From the NCBI RefSeq assembly GCF_900169265.1, contig NZ_FXYX01000004.1, positions 62,001-126,000 of the forward strand: a stretch of 64,000 bases of DNA, given 5' to 3'. The position numbers and the translations under genes are program-made. Shown here piece by piece: positions 32,663-43,683 of this stretch. How positions within the stretch are numbered: position 1 is the stretch's first letter; each line of letters starts with the position of its first letter. This stretch comes from Brevibacterium iodinum ATCC 49514. GTDB taxonomy: Bacteria > Actinomycetota > Actinomycetes > Actinomycetales > Brevibacteriaceae. The notes below the pieces were generated by a model, which searched no databases, was not told the origin of the DNA, and saw only the letters and a program-made list of their open reading frames with translations.

Positions 32663-33772
32663 ATGGACGCTCATCAGATCTCGGCAGCCCGTCTGATCTC
32701 CCAGGGACTCATCGGACCTCCACCCGAGTCACCGACAGGAACCGACCTCTCAACCGCCGGCGCAGTCGTCGAGCATCTCGGCTGCGTCCAAGCCCAAGCT
32801 CTCGGCGGTGCACTGGTCTCCATCGCCCTGCGCCTAGGACCGGGTGTCACTGACGGTGTGGCCGCGGTCCGTGCTGCCATCGATTCCGGAGAGATCGTGC
32901 GTTCCTGGACCCAGCGCGGCACCATCCATCTGACTACGGCCAAGGACCTCGGGTGGATCCTCGGCCTCACCGGGGCACGGATCATGAAAGCCACAGCCAA
33001 GCGGCGCGAGTATTTCGGCATCACCGACACCATGCTCGATACTGCAGCGGAACTCGCCACAGCGGCCATCCGGGACCGGGGACCGCTGACGCGCGAAGAG
33101 CTCCTCGAAGCCTTCGCTCCCATCGGCGCCGGAGACGAATACGGTCACGCCCGTCACCTCATCACGTCACTGGCGCTGCAGAACATCATCGTCCAAGCGC
33201 CCTTGATCGAGGGCAAAGATGACATGAAATATGTGCTCACCGCCGATTGGGTGCCCACACCCACAGACCTGGACACCGAGGCGGCCGACCAGGAATGGAT
33301 GAGACGCTTCGTCACCAGCCACGGACCGGTCACGGTCGATGACGCGACACGGTGGACGGGACTGCCGAAGACGAGAATGAGAAAGGCCATCCACGCCGGA
33401 ATCGATGCCGGAGAGATCGCGAGCACCGACATCGACGGCACCGACTACGTCCATGCCCCGGATCTGGAGGACCGACTGGCCGAATGGGAGACGGCAGCGC
33501 AGGAGACCATGCTGCTGCCGGGATTCGACGAGATCATCCTCGGGTACAAGGACCGCAGCGCCACACTCGACCCTGCGAATGAGAAACTCGTTGTGCCCGG
33601 AGGCAATGGAATGTTCAAGAACACGGTGGTGACCGGCACCCGTGCACGCGCGACCTGGAAACGATCACCCCGCAAGACCGGTCCGCGAGTCCGCGTCGAC
33701 ACCTTCCCAGGGGAGAGAGTTGACCTCGAGTCCGTCGAATCGGTGAGTGCAACCCACCCGGCCTTCGTCTGA
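32663..33772 (+). CDS. Winged-helix DNA-binding protein (HTH_42 / AlkZ-like DNA glycosylase family)
   Basis: 369-aa member of the family that includes AlkZ and YcaQ, DNA glycosylases that unhook crosslinks or remove bulky alkyl adducts. The catalytic Q-x-Q motif appears as LGCVQAQALGG, followed by IALRLG; later winged-helix segments include VRSWTQRGTIHLTTAKDL and the MLLPGFDEIILGYKDRS stretch that is nearly invariant in the family. No natural-product cluster is visible, so a housekeeping repair role is likelier than self-resistance (inference). Confidence 0.82.
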   Translation: MDAHQISAARLISQGLIGPPPESPTGTDLSTAGAVVEHLGCVQAQALGGALVSIALRLGPGVTDGVAAVRAAIDSGEIVRSWTQRGTIHLTTAKDLGWILGLTGARIMKATAKRREYFGITDTMLDTAAELATAAIRDRGPLTREELLEAFAPIGAGDEYGHARHLITSLALQNIIVQAPLIEGKDDMKYVLTADWVPTPTDLDTEAADQEWMRRFVTSHGPVTVDDATRWTGLPKTRMRKAIHAGIDAGEIASTDIDGTDYVHAPDLEDRLAEWETAAQETMLLPGFDEIILGYKDRSATLDPANEKLVVPGGNGMFKNTVVTGTRARATWKRSPRKTGPRVRVDTFPGERVDLESVESVSATHPAFV

Positions 33773-33792
33773 GCACGCAGAGACGACCGACG

Positions 33793-34854
33793 GTGGACGA
33801 TCGCCACATGCCACCCACACAGTGGTCCGGCCAGGTGGGTGAAGGCGACCGACCGGCGTCGCCTGCGGGCCGAGTTGCCGTCGGGATCGTCCTCAATCCC
33901 AAACATCCAGCGACCCTGCGATCGTATGCCGAGCTTGTGCCGGAACTGCGCAATGCCGGCGCGCACTACCGAAGCATGACCACCAGCGTCGACCGTTCCG
34001 GTCGGTGGCAAGCCGAACGGCTCGTCAAATGGGGCGCCGAGATCGTCATCATCCTCGGTGGCGACGGCACCATTCGAGCGACAGCGCCGGTACTCGCCGA
34101 GGCGGACATCCTGACGTTTCTCGTCCCGACCGGGACCGCGAACGTGCTCAGCCGCCATATCGGCCTCCGATCCTCCCAGCACGCCATCGACCATTGCGTG
34201 CACACGATCGCGTCGATCAGCCGTGGCGAAAGGCCGGACCTCCGGAACGTTCCGATCAATGTTGCGGAGTTCCAGACGGCCGACGGCGCTCGGCATCGCA
34301 GTAACTTCATCTGTCTCGCAGGAATCGGGGGAGATGCCCGGGCCGTCGCCCACCACCGTGCCTCGCTCGGGCTGCTCGGCTACGCCTGGGGAGCCGCGCG
34401 GGCCCTCTTCGCCGCGGACTTCACCGCGAACACGTGGAACACCGCAAGCATGAGGGACGCCGCAAGAGCGGAAGACACCGCAAACACAGGGGAGGGAACC
34501 GCCTCGGCGCCGGTGTGGTCGGTGATGGCGTCGAAGGTCGCTCGTCCTGCAGGACCCATCGCCGTGTTCCCCGAAGCGCACATCGATGCTCCGACCTTCT
34601 CCAGGCTCACCGTCGGCCCGTTTCCGCACTCACCCATGGCGCGGTGCCGAGCCTGGGCAGGAACCGCCGCGGCATGCCTGCAGGGCAGACCGGACGCCCA
34701 CCCGCTCATGAACTATCGGCGCACGACCGAGGTGACGGTCACCGTCGAGTCACCGGTACCGGCACAACTCGACGGAGACCTCATCGGCGACTGCCTGGAA
34801 CTGCGGGTGGCCGCCGGTGAGGAGACACTGCGGGTATCAGCGCCGGCGTCGTGA
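33793..34854 (+). CDS. Diacylglycerol kinase-family lipid kinase
   Basis: 353-aa cytosolic lipid kinase of the DAGK catalytic family. VGIVLNPKHPATLRSYAEL opens the fold, and EIVIILGGDGTIRATAPVL carries the GGDGT nucleotide-binding motif, followed by PTGTANVLSRHIGLR. A low-complexity Ala/Thr segment (residues ~215-240) departs from the family. In actinobacteria such kinases phosphorylate diacylglycerol or related lipids. Start is GTG 33793 or ATG 33808; the ribosome site is poor. Its end overlaps the convergent HerA-like gene by 18 bp. Confidence 0.8.
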   Translation: MDDRHMPPTQWSGQVGEGDRPASPAGRVAVGIVLNPKHPATLRSYAELVPELRNAGAHYRSMTTSVDRSGRWQAERLVKWGAEIVIILGGDGTIRATAPVLAEADILTFLVPTGTANVLSRHIGLRSSQHAIDHCVHTIASISRGERPDLRNVPINVAEFQTADGARHRSNFICLAGIGGDARAVAHHRASLGLLGYAWGAARALFAADFTANTWNTASMRDAARAEDTANTGEGTASAPVWSVMASKVARPAGPIAVFPEAHIDAPTFSRLTVGPFPHSPMARCRAWAGTAAACLQGRPDAHPLMNYRRTTEVTVTVESPVPAQLDGDLIGDCLELRVAAGEETLRVSAPAS

Positions 34855-36437
34855 GGTGCCGAAGATGCCGCGTGCGATCTCGCGTGCCGCGGTCCTTGTG
34901 AACTGTTTGAACGCCGAGGACTTCACGACCCGGGACAACAGGTTCTCGTCGTCGTTCTTCGCCGACTTCCTCCCAGAGCCACCGGACTCCTCCGGGAAAT
35001 CGATCTTGTCCGCTGAGGCGTCGCGACCCTGACTCTCGCCGGGCGCATCGGCAGGAGCTGACTTCTGTTCCTCGGCGTGAGCTTCTGACCCGCCTTCGAG
35101 GCGCTTGGCGAGGATCTCGCGGGCGGATTCGTTGTCGATCGCGGTGCCGTACTTCTCATGCTGGGGCGACTCCGCCACAGCCGCTTTGATCTCGTCCTCG
35201 CTCATCGGCCCCATCTTCGACTCCGGGGCTCGCATTCGCGTCGGTGCCACCAGGGTCGGAGCACCATCGGGGTCCATGACGGTGACCACGGCTTCGCCGA
35301 TGCCGAGTGACGTGAGCAGCTCTTCGAGGTCGTAGTCGGACTTCGGGAAGGTCTGCACAGTCGCTTTGAGTGCCTTCGCGTCGTTGGGTGTATGTGCCCG
35401 CAGCTGGTGCTGGATGCGCGAACCCAACTGTGCGAGCACATCTTCGGGAACATCCTTCGGCGTCTGCGTGACGAAGAAGATGCCGACACCCTTCGAGCGG
35501 ATGAGCCGCACCGTCTGCGTCACCGACTGGAGGAAGGCCTTCGACGCGCCGGCGAAGAGCAGGTGGGCTTCGTCGAAGAAGAACACAAGCGAGGGCTTGT
35601 CCGGGTCGCCGACCTCAGGCAGGTCCTGGAACAGGTCGGCCAGCAGCCACATGAGGAACGTGGAGAACAGGGCCGGCGACTGACTGAGTTTCTGCAGTTC
35701 GAGTACAGAGACGATTCCGGCGCCGTTGTCGTCGGTGCGCAGCAGATCAGCGGTGTCGAATTCCGGTTCGCCGAAGAAAACGTCGCCGCCCTGGGCGGCG
35801 AGTTCGGAGATTTTGCGCAGGATGACGCCGACGGTGGCCTTCGACGCTCCGCCGATGCCTTCGAGATCGGCTTTCCCTCATCGGAGGTGAGGAAGGTGAG
35901 GACGGCTTTGAGATCGGAGAGGTCGAGCAGCGCCAGACCTGCCTGATCGGCATAGTGGAAGACCAGAGAGAGGACGGATTCCTCAGTGTCGTTGAGTTCG
36001 AGCACCTTTGCCAGCAGGATCGGCCCGAACGAGGTGACCGTCGCTCGCAGGGGAGTGCCGAGCCCCGAATCACCCAGAGTGCAGAACTCGGTCGGATTGG
36101 GCCGCGACTGCCAGTCCTGACGGGCGGCATCGAGGCGCTTGCGCAGCTTGTCGGATTCGACGCCGGCGGCGCCGATGCCCGAGAGAGCGCCCTTGATATC
36201 AGGAGCGAACACGGGCACTCCGGCCCGGGACAGCTGCTCGGCGAGTACCTGCAGGGTCACGGTCTTACCGGTTCCCGTGGCACCGGCGACGAGGCCGTGC
36301 CGATTGAGCATGGACAACGGAATGGAGATCGGGGTCTCCTTCGAGGGTTCTTCACCGTCCAGGGCGACCCCAAGATCGAGTGTCGCGCCGTCGACGGTGT
36401 ATCCGTCTCTGAGTGTCTGCAACGCCTGCTCAGTCAT
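34837..36437 (-). pseudogene. HerA-like ATPase (DUF853), frameshifted
   Basis: The N-terminal part (36437 to about 35870) contains Walker A ATGTGKTVTLQVLAEQL and the remaining part (to 34837), in a different frame, contains the Walker B DPDKPSLVFFFDEAHLLFAG and VRLIRSKGVGIFFVTQTP. Joined, they give a complete ~533-aa DUF853 protein. The break is near 35869-35871, where the sequence AAAGCC would read AAAGGCC if one base were present, restoring SDEGKADLEGIGG. This is a single-base deletion or a sequencing error. HerA/FtsK-like ATPases pump DNA; DUF853 function is unknown. The gene lies 11 bp after pdxT, probably co-transcribed. Confidence 0.72.
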
Positions 36438-36447
36438 GAGTCAATCT

Positions 36448-37029
36448 TTACGCAGCGGCACCGAGCTGGTGGAGGAATTCTGCGTGGATTCGTCCGTCCG
36501 TGCCCAATTCCGGGTGGAAGCTGGCACCCCAGACCGACCCCTGCCGGACGCGGACGGGTACGTTGTCGTGACGGGAGAGCACCTCGGTGCCGGGCCCGAG
36601 CTCGAGGATCTGCGGGGCCCGAATGAATGTGCCCTCGACCGGTTCGTCCAGCCCGCGTACGGTCAGCGGGGTGGTGAAGGACTCGCGTTGACGACCGTAG
36701 GCATTGCGGGCCACGGTGACATCGAGCCCGCCGAGGCGGTCATACCCACCCAGCGAATCGTCGCTGAGCCGGTCGGCCAGGAGAATGAGTCCGGCACAGG
36801 TGCCGAAGACCGGCAGACCGTCGGCCATGCGTTCGCGCAGAGTCGCGAAGAGATCCGTGCCGGCGGCGATGCGCACCATGGCCGTGGACTCACCACCGGG
36901 CAGAATGAGCGCATCGAGGCCCGCGAGGTGTTCGGACTTGGTGACTTTGAGGGTGTCGGCCCCCAGGGAGCCGAGCATGAGCAGGTGCTCACGGAAGGCT
37001 CCCTGGAGGGCGAGGACGCCGACTCTCAC
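36448..37029 (-). CDS. pdxT: Pyridoxal 5'-phosphate synthase glutaminase subunit
   Basis: Releases ammonia from glutamine and channels it to PdxS. The class-I-like glutaminase features are [15 protein letters not shown] at the N-terminus, [11 protein letters not shown], the nucleophile Cys in [15 protein letters not shown], and the late SFHPELG His-Glu pair. Length 193 aa is standard. The ATG overlaps the PdxS stop (4 bp), so the subunits are translationally coupled. Confidence 0.96.
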   Translation of the reverse strand: MRVGVLALQGAFREHLLMLGSLGADTLKVTKSEHLAGLDALILPGGESTAMVRIAAGTDLFATLRERMADGLPVFGTCAGLILLADRLSDDSLGGYDRLGGLDVTVARNAYGRQRESFTTPLTVRGLDEPVEGTFIRAPQILELGPGTEVLSRHDNVPVRVRQGSVWGASFHPELGTDGRIHAEFLHQLGAAA

Positions 37030-37907
37030 CAGCCGCGCTCGGCCAGGCGGTGCGGTGCGGGGACGTCGGCGACGTTGATGCCGACCATCGCATCGCCGAG
37101 TCCGCGGGAGGCGTTGGCCACGGCCTGCGGGTCATCGAAGTGCGTGGTCGCCTCGACGATGGCTTTCGCGCGGGCCTCCGGGTTGCCGGACTTGAAGATG
37201 CCGGAACCGACGAAGACACCGTCGGCGCCGAGCTGCATCATCATCGCTGCATCTGCAGGGGTGGCGATGCCGCCGGCGACGAAGGTCACGACGGGCAGAC
37301 GACCGAGGCTGGCGACCTGCTTGACCAGGTGGTACGGGGCGGCGATCTCCTTGGCCGCGACGTAGAGCTCGTCTTCGCTCTTCGCTCCCAGCGCACGGAT
37401 CTCTGAGTTGATGGTGCGCAGGTGGCGCATCGCCTCGGAGACGTCGCCGGTTCCTGCCTCGCCTTTCGAGCGGATCATCGACGCGCCCTCCTGGATCCGG
37501 CGCAGAGCCTCACCGAGGTTGGTTGCACCACAGACGAACGGCACCTTGAAGACGGACTTGTCGATGTGGTTGACGTAGTCGGCGGGGGAGAGGACCTCTG
37601 ATTCGTCGATGTAGTCGACACCGAGCGTCTCGAGGATCTGAGCCTCGACGAAATGTCCGATGCGGGCCTTGGCCATCACCGGGATGGACACGGCGCTGAT
37701 GATCGAGTCGATGAGGTCGGGGTCGCTCATCCGGGCGACTCCACCCTGTGCGCGGATGTCGGCGGGGACGCGTTCGAGGGCCATGACGGCGGAAGCACCG
37801 GCCGCCTCGGCGATGCGTGCCTGCTCTTCGTTGACGACATCCATGATGACGCCGCCTTTGAGCATCTGAGCCAGGCCGGTGTTGAGCAGGGTCTGTGTTT
37901 CGGTCAT
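37026..37907 (-). CDS. pdxS: Pyridoxal 5'-phosphate synthase synthase subunit
   Basis: Builds PLP from ribose 5-phosphate, glyceraldehyde 3-phosphate and ammonia. Motifs: [18 protein letters not shown] at the N-terminus, [37 protein letters not shown] (catalytic Lys), and [17 protein letters not shown], all highly conserved. Length 293 aa. The divergent regulator gene pdxR lies 218 bp away; PdxR-type proteins activate this operon in other actinobacteria. A candidate minus-strand -10 is TAAAAT (forward 38086-38091). Confidence 0.96.
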   Translation of the reverse strand: MTETQTLLNTGLAQMLKGGVIMDVVNEEQARIAEAAGASAVMALERVPADIRAQGGVARMSDPDLIDSIISAVSIPVMAKARIGHFVEAQILETLGVDYIDESEVLSPADYVNHIDKSVFKVPFVCGATNLGEALRRIQEGASMIRSKGEAGTGDVSEAMRHLRTINSEIRALGAKSEDELYVAAKEIAAPYHLVKQVASLGRLPVVTFVAGGIATPADAAMMMQLGADGVFVGSGIFKSGNPEARAKAIVEATTHFDDPQAVANASRGLGDAMVGINVADVPAPHRLAERGW

Positions 37908-38053
37908 TGTGGTGTAGATCCATTCACTGTCGCGGAGTCGATCCGGGTCGCCACGGGGAACAGAACAGAGGGATCTCTGTCTGCTGCCGGAGGTCGGAGG
38001 GATCGTGGTTCTTCGGGGTGAACGGCCGTTCTCGACCAGCCTAAGCCGATGAG

Positions 38054-38072
38054 TGGCTCATTGAGAGAGCCA
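38054..38072. promoter_or_regulatory. Inverted repeat in the pdxS/pdxR intergenic region
   Basis: TGGCTC-ATTGAGA-GAGCCA (6-7-6). It sits between the two divergent promoters and could be a regulator site or an mRNA hairpin of the pdxS transcript. PdxR is the obvious candidate regulator, but no known PdxR motif was matched. Confidence 0.35.
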
Positions 38073-38113
38073 GTAATATGCAAGTATTTTAGGCCAGATG
38101 AACGTGATCGCTC

Positions 38114-38119
38114 TAGGAT
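38114..38119 (+). promoter_or_regulatory. -10 hexamer, leaderless pdxR promoter
   Basis: TAGGAT ends 6 nt before the ATG at 38126, supporting that start. Confidence 0.5.
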
Positions 38120-38125
38120 CGACTC

Positions 38126-39520
38126 ATGGTCACGAAGGCACAGGACGGCACTCAGGCCGAGGGCATCGCTCTGCCGGTGAACGTCGACAAGGGGCTGTCG
38201 ACTCCGTTGCCGGATCAGCTCACTCAGGAGCTGCGTCGTCTGATCTCGGACGGGACTCTGCGGCCGGGGGATGCGGTGCCGTCAAGCCGTCGGTTGGCCA
38301 AGCATCTCGGAATCTCTCGCGGCAGTGTGGAGACAGCGTATGCGCAGCTTGCCGTGGAGGGATTCCTCATCGCCGCCGAGCGTTCGGCCACGCGGATCAA
38401 TCCCGACCTGCCCGCCGCCTCGACGACGGTGGGCTCCAAACACCGAGTTCCGGACTCGCCGAGGCGGCGCCTGCGCAACTATGTCGACCTGCGCCCGGGG
38501 TTCGGCGGTGACTATCCTCTGCGCGAGCCGGCCTTTCGCAGGGCCTGGAGGGAATCACTCGACCTCGACCCGGGCCCGATCGATCCCTTGGGTCAGCCCC
38601 GAGCCCGGTGGGCGATCGCCGACTATCTGCGGCTGACTCGTGGGATGGCCGTCGACCCCGACGAGATCATCCTCACCAGCGGGTCTCGCGATGGTTTGCG
38701 GCTGCTGTTGAGTCTCGGAGTCTCCGGATCCATCGCCGTGGAGAATCCCGGTTTCCCGGGTCTGCGCCAGGCGATGACCGACCAACACCTCGTGCCCCTG
38801 GACTTGGTCGGCTCTTCGCCGGCACCGGCCGATGTGTCTGCGGCCGTCGTGACACCGAATCACCAGTTCCCGCACGGAACACCGATGCCGGTCGACCAGC
38901 GTGCCCGCCTGCTGAATTGGGCGGCTCGGGGAGACGTCCTCATCGTCGAGGACGACTACGACAGTGAGGCCCGCTTCACCCGCACAGTGCTGCCGACCCT
39001 CTTCGACCTCGCATCATCGACTGGCAGCAGCGCTCAGGTCGTCCACATCGGTACCTTCTCCGCTCTGCTGACCTCGGCCGTATCGACCGGATACGTCATC
39101 GCTCGCGGACCGATCTCGGAGGAGCTCATGAGCCTGCGCGCGGCACTCGGACCGGCGTACTCTCCGATCCTGCAGATGGCCATCGCCTCCTACCTCGGCT
39201 CCGGTGGGCTGCGTCGCCGCATCTCCCGGGGACGGCGGCGACTCCGGGCCGCCGAGGAGGTCGTGTCCGAGATCGGCCCGATCCCCGGTCTCGTCCACGA
39301 GGGACGCACCCTCGTCATCGAAACGTCTCAGACACAGGCTGCAAGCTTGTTGATGGACCTGGCCGAGCGCGGCATCCTCGTCGCCTCGTTGGCTCGCGGC
39401 TGGACCGGTGGTGACGAGATTCGACACGGTCTGGTCATCGCCCATTCGAACGTCGAGGCCTCTGTGCTGCGAAAGGCCCTGGGAGAGGTGAAGACCCTGT
39501 TGAGTAGGATTCAGTCATGA
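38126..39520 (+). CDS. pdxR: MocR-type regulator of PLP synthesis, lacking the PLP-binding lysine
   Basis: 464-aa GntR/MocR regulator. The winged helix is TPLPDQLTQELRRLISDGTL...PSSRRLAKHLGISRGSVETAYAQL; residues ~110-460 form an aminotransferase-type fold (LILTSGSRDGLRLL, VEDDYDSEARF). In the loop that normally contains the Schiff-base lysine (GTFSK...), this protein has GTFSALLTSAVSTGY, so Ala313 replaces the Lys. It is divergent to pdxST and very likely controls it. Without the lysine, PLP would be held non-covalently or a different effector sensed (inference). Translation is coupled to the next gene (ATGA). Confidence 0.88.
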   Translation: MVTKAQDGTQAEGIALPVNVDKGLSTPLPDQLTQELRRLISDGTLRPGDAVPSSRRLAKHLGISRGSVETAYAQLAVEGFLIAAERSATRINPDLPAASTTVGSKHRVPDSPRRRLRNYVDLRPGFGGDYPLREPAFRRAWRESLDLDPGPIDPLGQPRARWAIADYLRLTRGMAVDPDEIILTSGSRDGLRLLLSLGVSGSIAVENPGFPGLRQAMTDQHLVPLDLVGSSPAPADVSAAVVTPNHQFPHGTPMPVDQRARLLNWAARGDVLIVEDDYDSEARFTRTVLPTLFDLASSTGSSAQVVHIGTFSALLTSAVSTGYVIARGPISEELMSLRAALGPAYSPILQMAIASYLGSGGLRRRISRGRRRLRAAEEVVSEIGPIPGLVHEGRTLVIETSQTQAASLLMDLAERGILVASLARGWTGGDEIRHGLVIAHSNVEASVLRKALGEVKTLLSRIQS

Positions 39521-39906
39521 GGAATTCCGGATTTGCAGTCGACGGCATCATCAAGCTGCTGCTGGCCGTGCTCGGCTTCATCTTCATCGGCGGGCTCGAG
39601 GACTTCTTCCTCGCCCCACGCTGGTTGGTCATCACCGCGCTGGTGCTGCTCTTCCTCAGCGCCGCCACCCAGATCTCCTATGCCGTGACCAAGGGGGAGA
39701 AGCGCTACCTGAAGTTCCCGATGGTCTTCGACGCGCTTCTCATCGTCACGGTCGTCGTCGGCCTCATCCTCGCCGCTGCGAGCAACCCCGCTGGCGCCTG
39801 GATCCTCTTCGGGCTGGTCGGAGTGGGCTCGTTGGGCATCGCTGTGGTCTTCACGACCGGCGAGAACGGCCCCTCGTTCAGCGAAGACGAGCCGCAGAGT
39901 TCCTGA
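39517..39906 (+). CDS. Small membrane protein (DUF2568-like)
   Basis: 129-aa integral membrane protein with four predicted helices: IIKLLLAVLGFIFIGGL, WLVITALVLLFLSAATQI, FDALLIVTVVVGLILAA and WILFGLVGVGSLGIAVVF. It resembles the YrdB/DUF2568 family tentatively. The ATG overlaps the pdxR stop, so it is probably expressed with the regulator. Function unknown. Confidence 0.72.
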   Translation: MRNSGFAVDGIIKLLLAVLGFIFIGGLEDFFLAPRWLVITALVLLFLSAATQISYAVTKGEKRYLKFPMVFDALLIVTVVVGLILAAASNPAGAWILFGLVGVGSLGIAVVFTTGENGPSFSEDEPQSS

Positions 39907-40089
39907 CCGCTGCCGCACGCCGCTCTCCGCCGATCAAGCTTTCCCGCACGGCGTTCTCCACCGATCAAGCGTTCCCGCAAGCCGCTTTCCGCCGATCAAG
40001 CGTTGGCGCACATTCGTGGACGTCTACGGGTACATATCCGCGGCAGCGCTTGATCGGCGGGGAATTCTCGCTGTGGTGTGACGGTGCGG
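39907..40089. repeat. Intergenic cluster of three 31-bp direct repeats plus one inverted copy
   Basis: Three direct copies of a 31-bp unit, each carrying TCCGCCGATCAAGC or a close variant, occur with GATCAAGC at 39932, 39963 and 39994. An inverted copy (CGCTTGATCGGCGG, 40047-40060) pairs with the third unit (CCGCCGATCAAGCG, 39989-40002) over 14 bp, leaving a 44-nt loop. It lies between a plus gene (ending 39906) and a convergent gene (ending 40090). It could be a bidirectional terminator, a protein-binding element or a member of a dispersed repeat family. No other copy was found in this window. Confidence 0.7.
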
Positions 40090-40734
40090 TCAGCGGTTGA
40101 AGGCGATGGCCGCGATATGGCCGTCGGGAATGCCGGCCTCGAGATCGTGGATGTCGACATCCGGATGCGGTGAGTTCGGTTCCGGCCCGGCGCCGATGTA
40201 GTCGAGACCGGGGTCGCGAGCCAGGCCCGTGCTCAACGCCTTGAGAAAAGCTTCGGTGCGCGCCCACACACGGACGAAGCCGGCAGCGAAGGCGTCATCG
40301 GGAAGTGCTTCGAGCTCAGCGCGTTCTCTTTCATGGAGCAGCTGCCACGCCTCCAGCGCGACTTCTCGCTCGGGGATCGCTTCGACGTCGAGTCCGACCG
40401 GATCTTCGGAGACAGAGACGAGGACGAGGCGACGAGACCTGGACACCGAGAACTCGCACTCGTCGTGACGCGGTTTGCCCGCCGAATCGAGACGGATCTC
40501 GATGGCAGCGGGATCCTGATCCAGATGCGCCCCGAGCACATGGCGGAGGACGACACGGCCCGCAGACCAGGTAGCGGCCGCCTCGGCGTCGAATTCCTTC
40601 GCATAGTTGCGTTCCTGCTCGGTTAGCACGGAATCGTCCTCCCGCGCCCAGGCCGCTTCGGCCGAGGTATCGGCGAGGATGAGGGTGACGGGCAGCTCGG
40701 TGGGCAGTTCGGTGAAGCTGGGGTGATGCGCCAT
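40090..40734 (-). CDS. 4'-phosphopantetheinyl transferase (Sfp/EntD superfamily)
   Basis: Adds the phosphopantetheine arm of CoA to carrier-protein serines. The magnesium-binding VGLDVEAIPE (G-x-D-x-E pattern) and the later WARTEAFLKALSTGL (family W-x-x-(K)E-x-x-x-K) are visible, with FSVSRSRRLVLVSVS before them. Length 214 aa fits Sfp-type enzymes. No polyketide or peptide synthetase lies in this window, so its substrate is elsewhere. It ends next to the 31-bp repeat cluster. Confidence 0.82.
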   Translation of the reverse strand: MAHHPSFTELPTELPVTLILADTSAEAAWAREDDSVLTEQERNYAKEFDAEAAATWSAGRVVLRHVLGAHLDQDPAAIEIRLDSAGKPRHDECEFSVSRSRRLVLVSVSEDPVGLDVEAIPEREVALEAWQLLHERERAELEALPDDAFAAGFVRVWARTEAFLKALSTGLARDPGLDYIGAGPEPNSPHPDVDIHDLEAGIPDGHIAAIAFNR

Positions 40735-40737
40735 CGA

Positions 40738-41196
40738 TCAGCGGCCCAGGGCCTTGTTGATCTTCTTCAGTTTGCGGTTGAGCACGTAGATCCGCACCGA
40801 ACCGATGATTCCGGCGATGAGGATGCCGCCGATCGCGGCGAAGAGCATCGCCACGCCCAGGGGCAGTTCGAACTGCCAGCCGAAGTACTTGAACTCGGCC
40901 GGAACATTGTTCTGCAGAATGAAGATGAGCAGCAGGACGACGATGAGGGCGCCGAGGATGAGGGGGCCCCACATTCCCGCCGACATTCCGGATCCGGCCT
41001 TCGTCGACGGCAACTCACCAGTGTGTCCCGTCGGAGGCTGAGTCTGCTCACGCTGCTCGTGCGGGGGAATCTCCCGGGTCTTGTCCACCGCAGCTGTCTC
41101 GCCTGTCGCGGGAGTATCGCTGCCGAGGACTGAATCGGTTTCGGCCAGGAGCTCTTCGGGCGTCTGCGAATCGCCACGCGGGTCTTGAGTACTCAT
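40738..41196 (-). CDS. LapA-domain membrane protein
   Basis: 152-aa protein with a long polar N-terminal half and two membrane helices: PLILGALIVVLLLIFILQ and LGVAMLFAAIGGILIAGII, followed by a basic tail (NRKLKKINKAL). The fold matches the LapA (DUF1049) family linked in other bacteria to LPS or envelope assembly; its role in Gram-positives is unclear. The ATG at 41196 has TATGAT 6 nt upstream (leaderless); the frame start at 41226 is rejected. The stop lies 3 bp from the PPTase start, so both genes form one transcript. Confidence 0.8.
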   Translation of the reverse strand: MSTQDPRGDSQTPEELLAETDSVLGSDTPATGETAAVDKTREIPPHEQREQTQPPTGHTGELPSTKAGSGMSAGMWGPLILGALIVVLLLIFILQNNVPAEFKYFGWQFELPLGVAMLFAAIGGILIAGIIGSVRIYVLNRKLKKINKALGR

Positions 41197-41202
41197 GTGC
41201 CC

Positions 41203-41208
41203 ATCATA
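41203..41208 (-). promoter_or_regulatory. -10 hexamer, leaderless LapA promoter
   Basis: TATGAT on the minus strand, 6 nt before the ATG at 41196. Confidence 0.5.
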
Positions 41209-41239
41209 TCTGCTGATGGGGCGCATGAGGCGGGTTTGC

Positions 41240-41276
41240 AGAAAGAGTCCCGGCAGCGGCTGCCGGGACTCTTTCT
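41240..41276 (-). terminator. Terminator of icd
   Basis: AGAAAGAGTCCCGGCAGC and GCTGCCGGGACTCTTTCT form an 18-bp stem; on the minus strand it follows the icd stop by 21 bp. Confidence 0.88.
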
Positions 41277-41297
41277 CAGGTGGTGTCGATCAGTTGA

Positions 41298-43619
<2,322 letters not shown>

Positions 43620-43683
43620 TCACATTCCCACGTGGCACCCGGTAGTCTTCTGTGTCGGCACGGACAACAGAAAGAGGACGACA

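Noticed and set aside
39907-40089. 31-bp repeats as a CRISPR array
   Set aside because: Units are contiguous, with no unique spacers, and no cas genes lie near.
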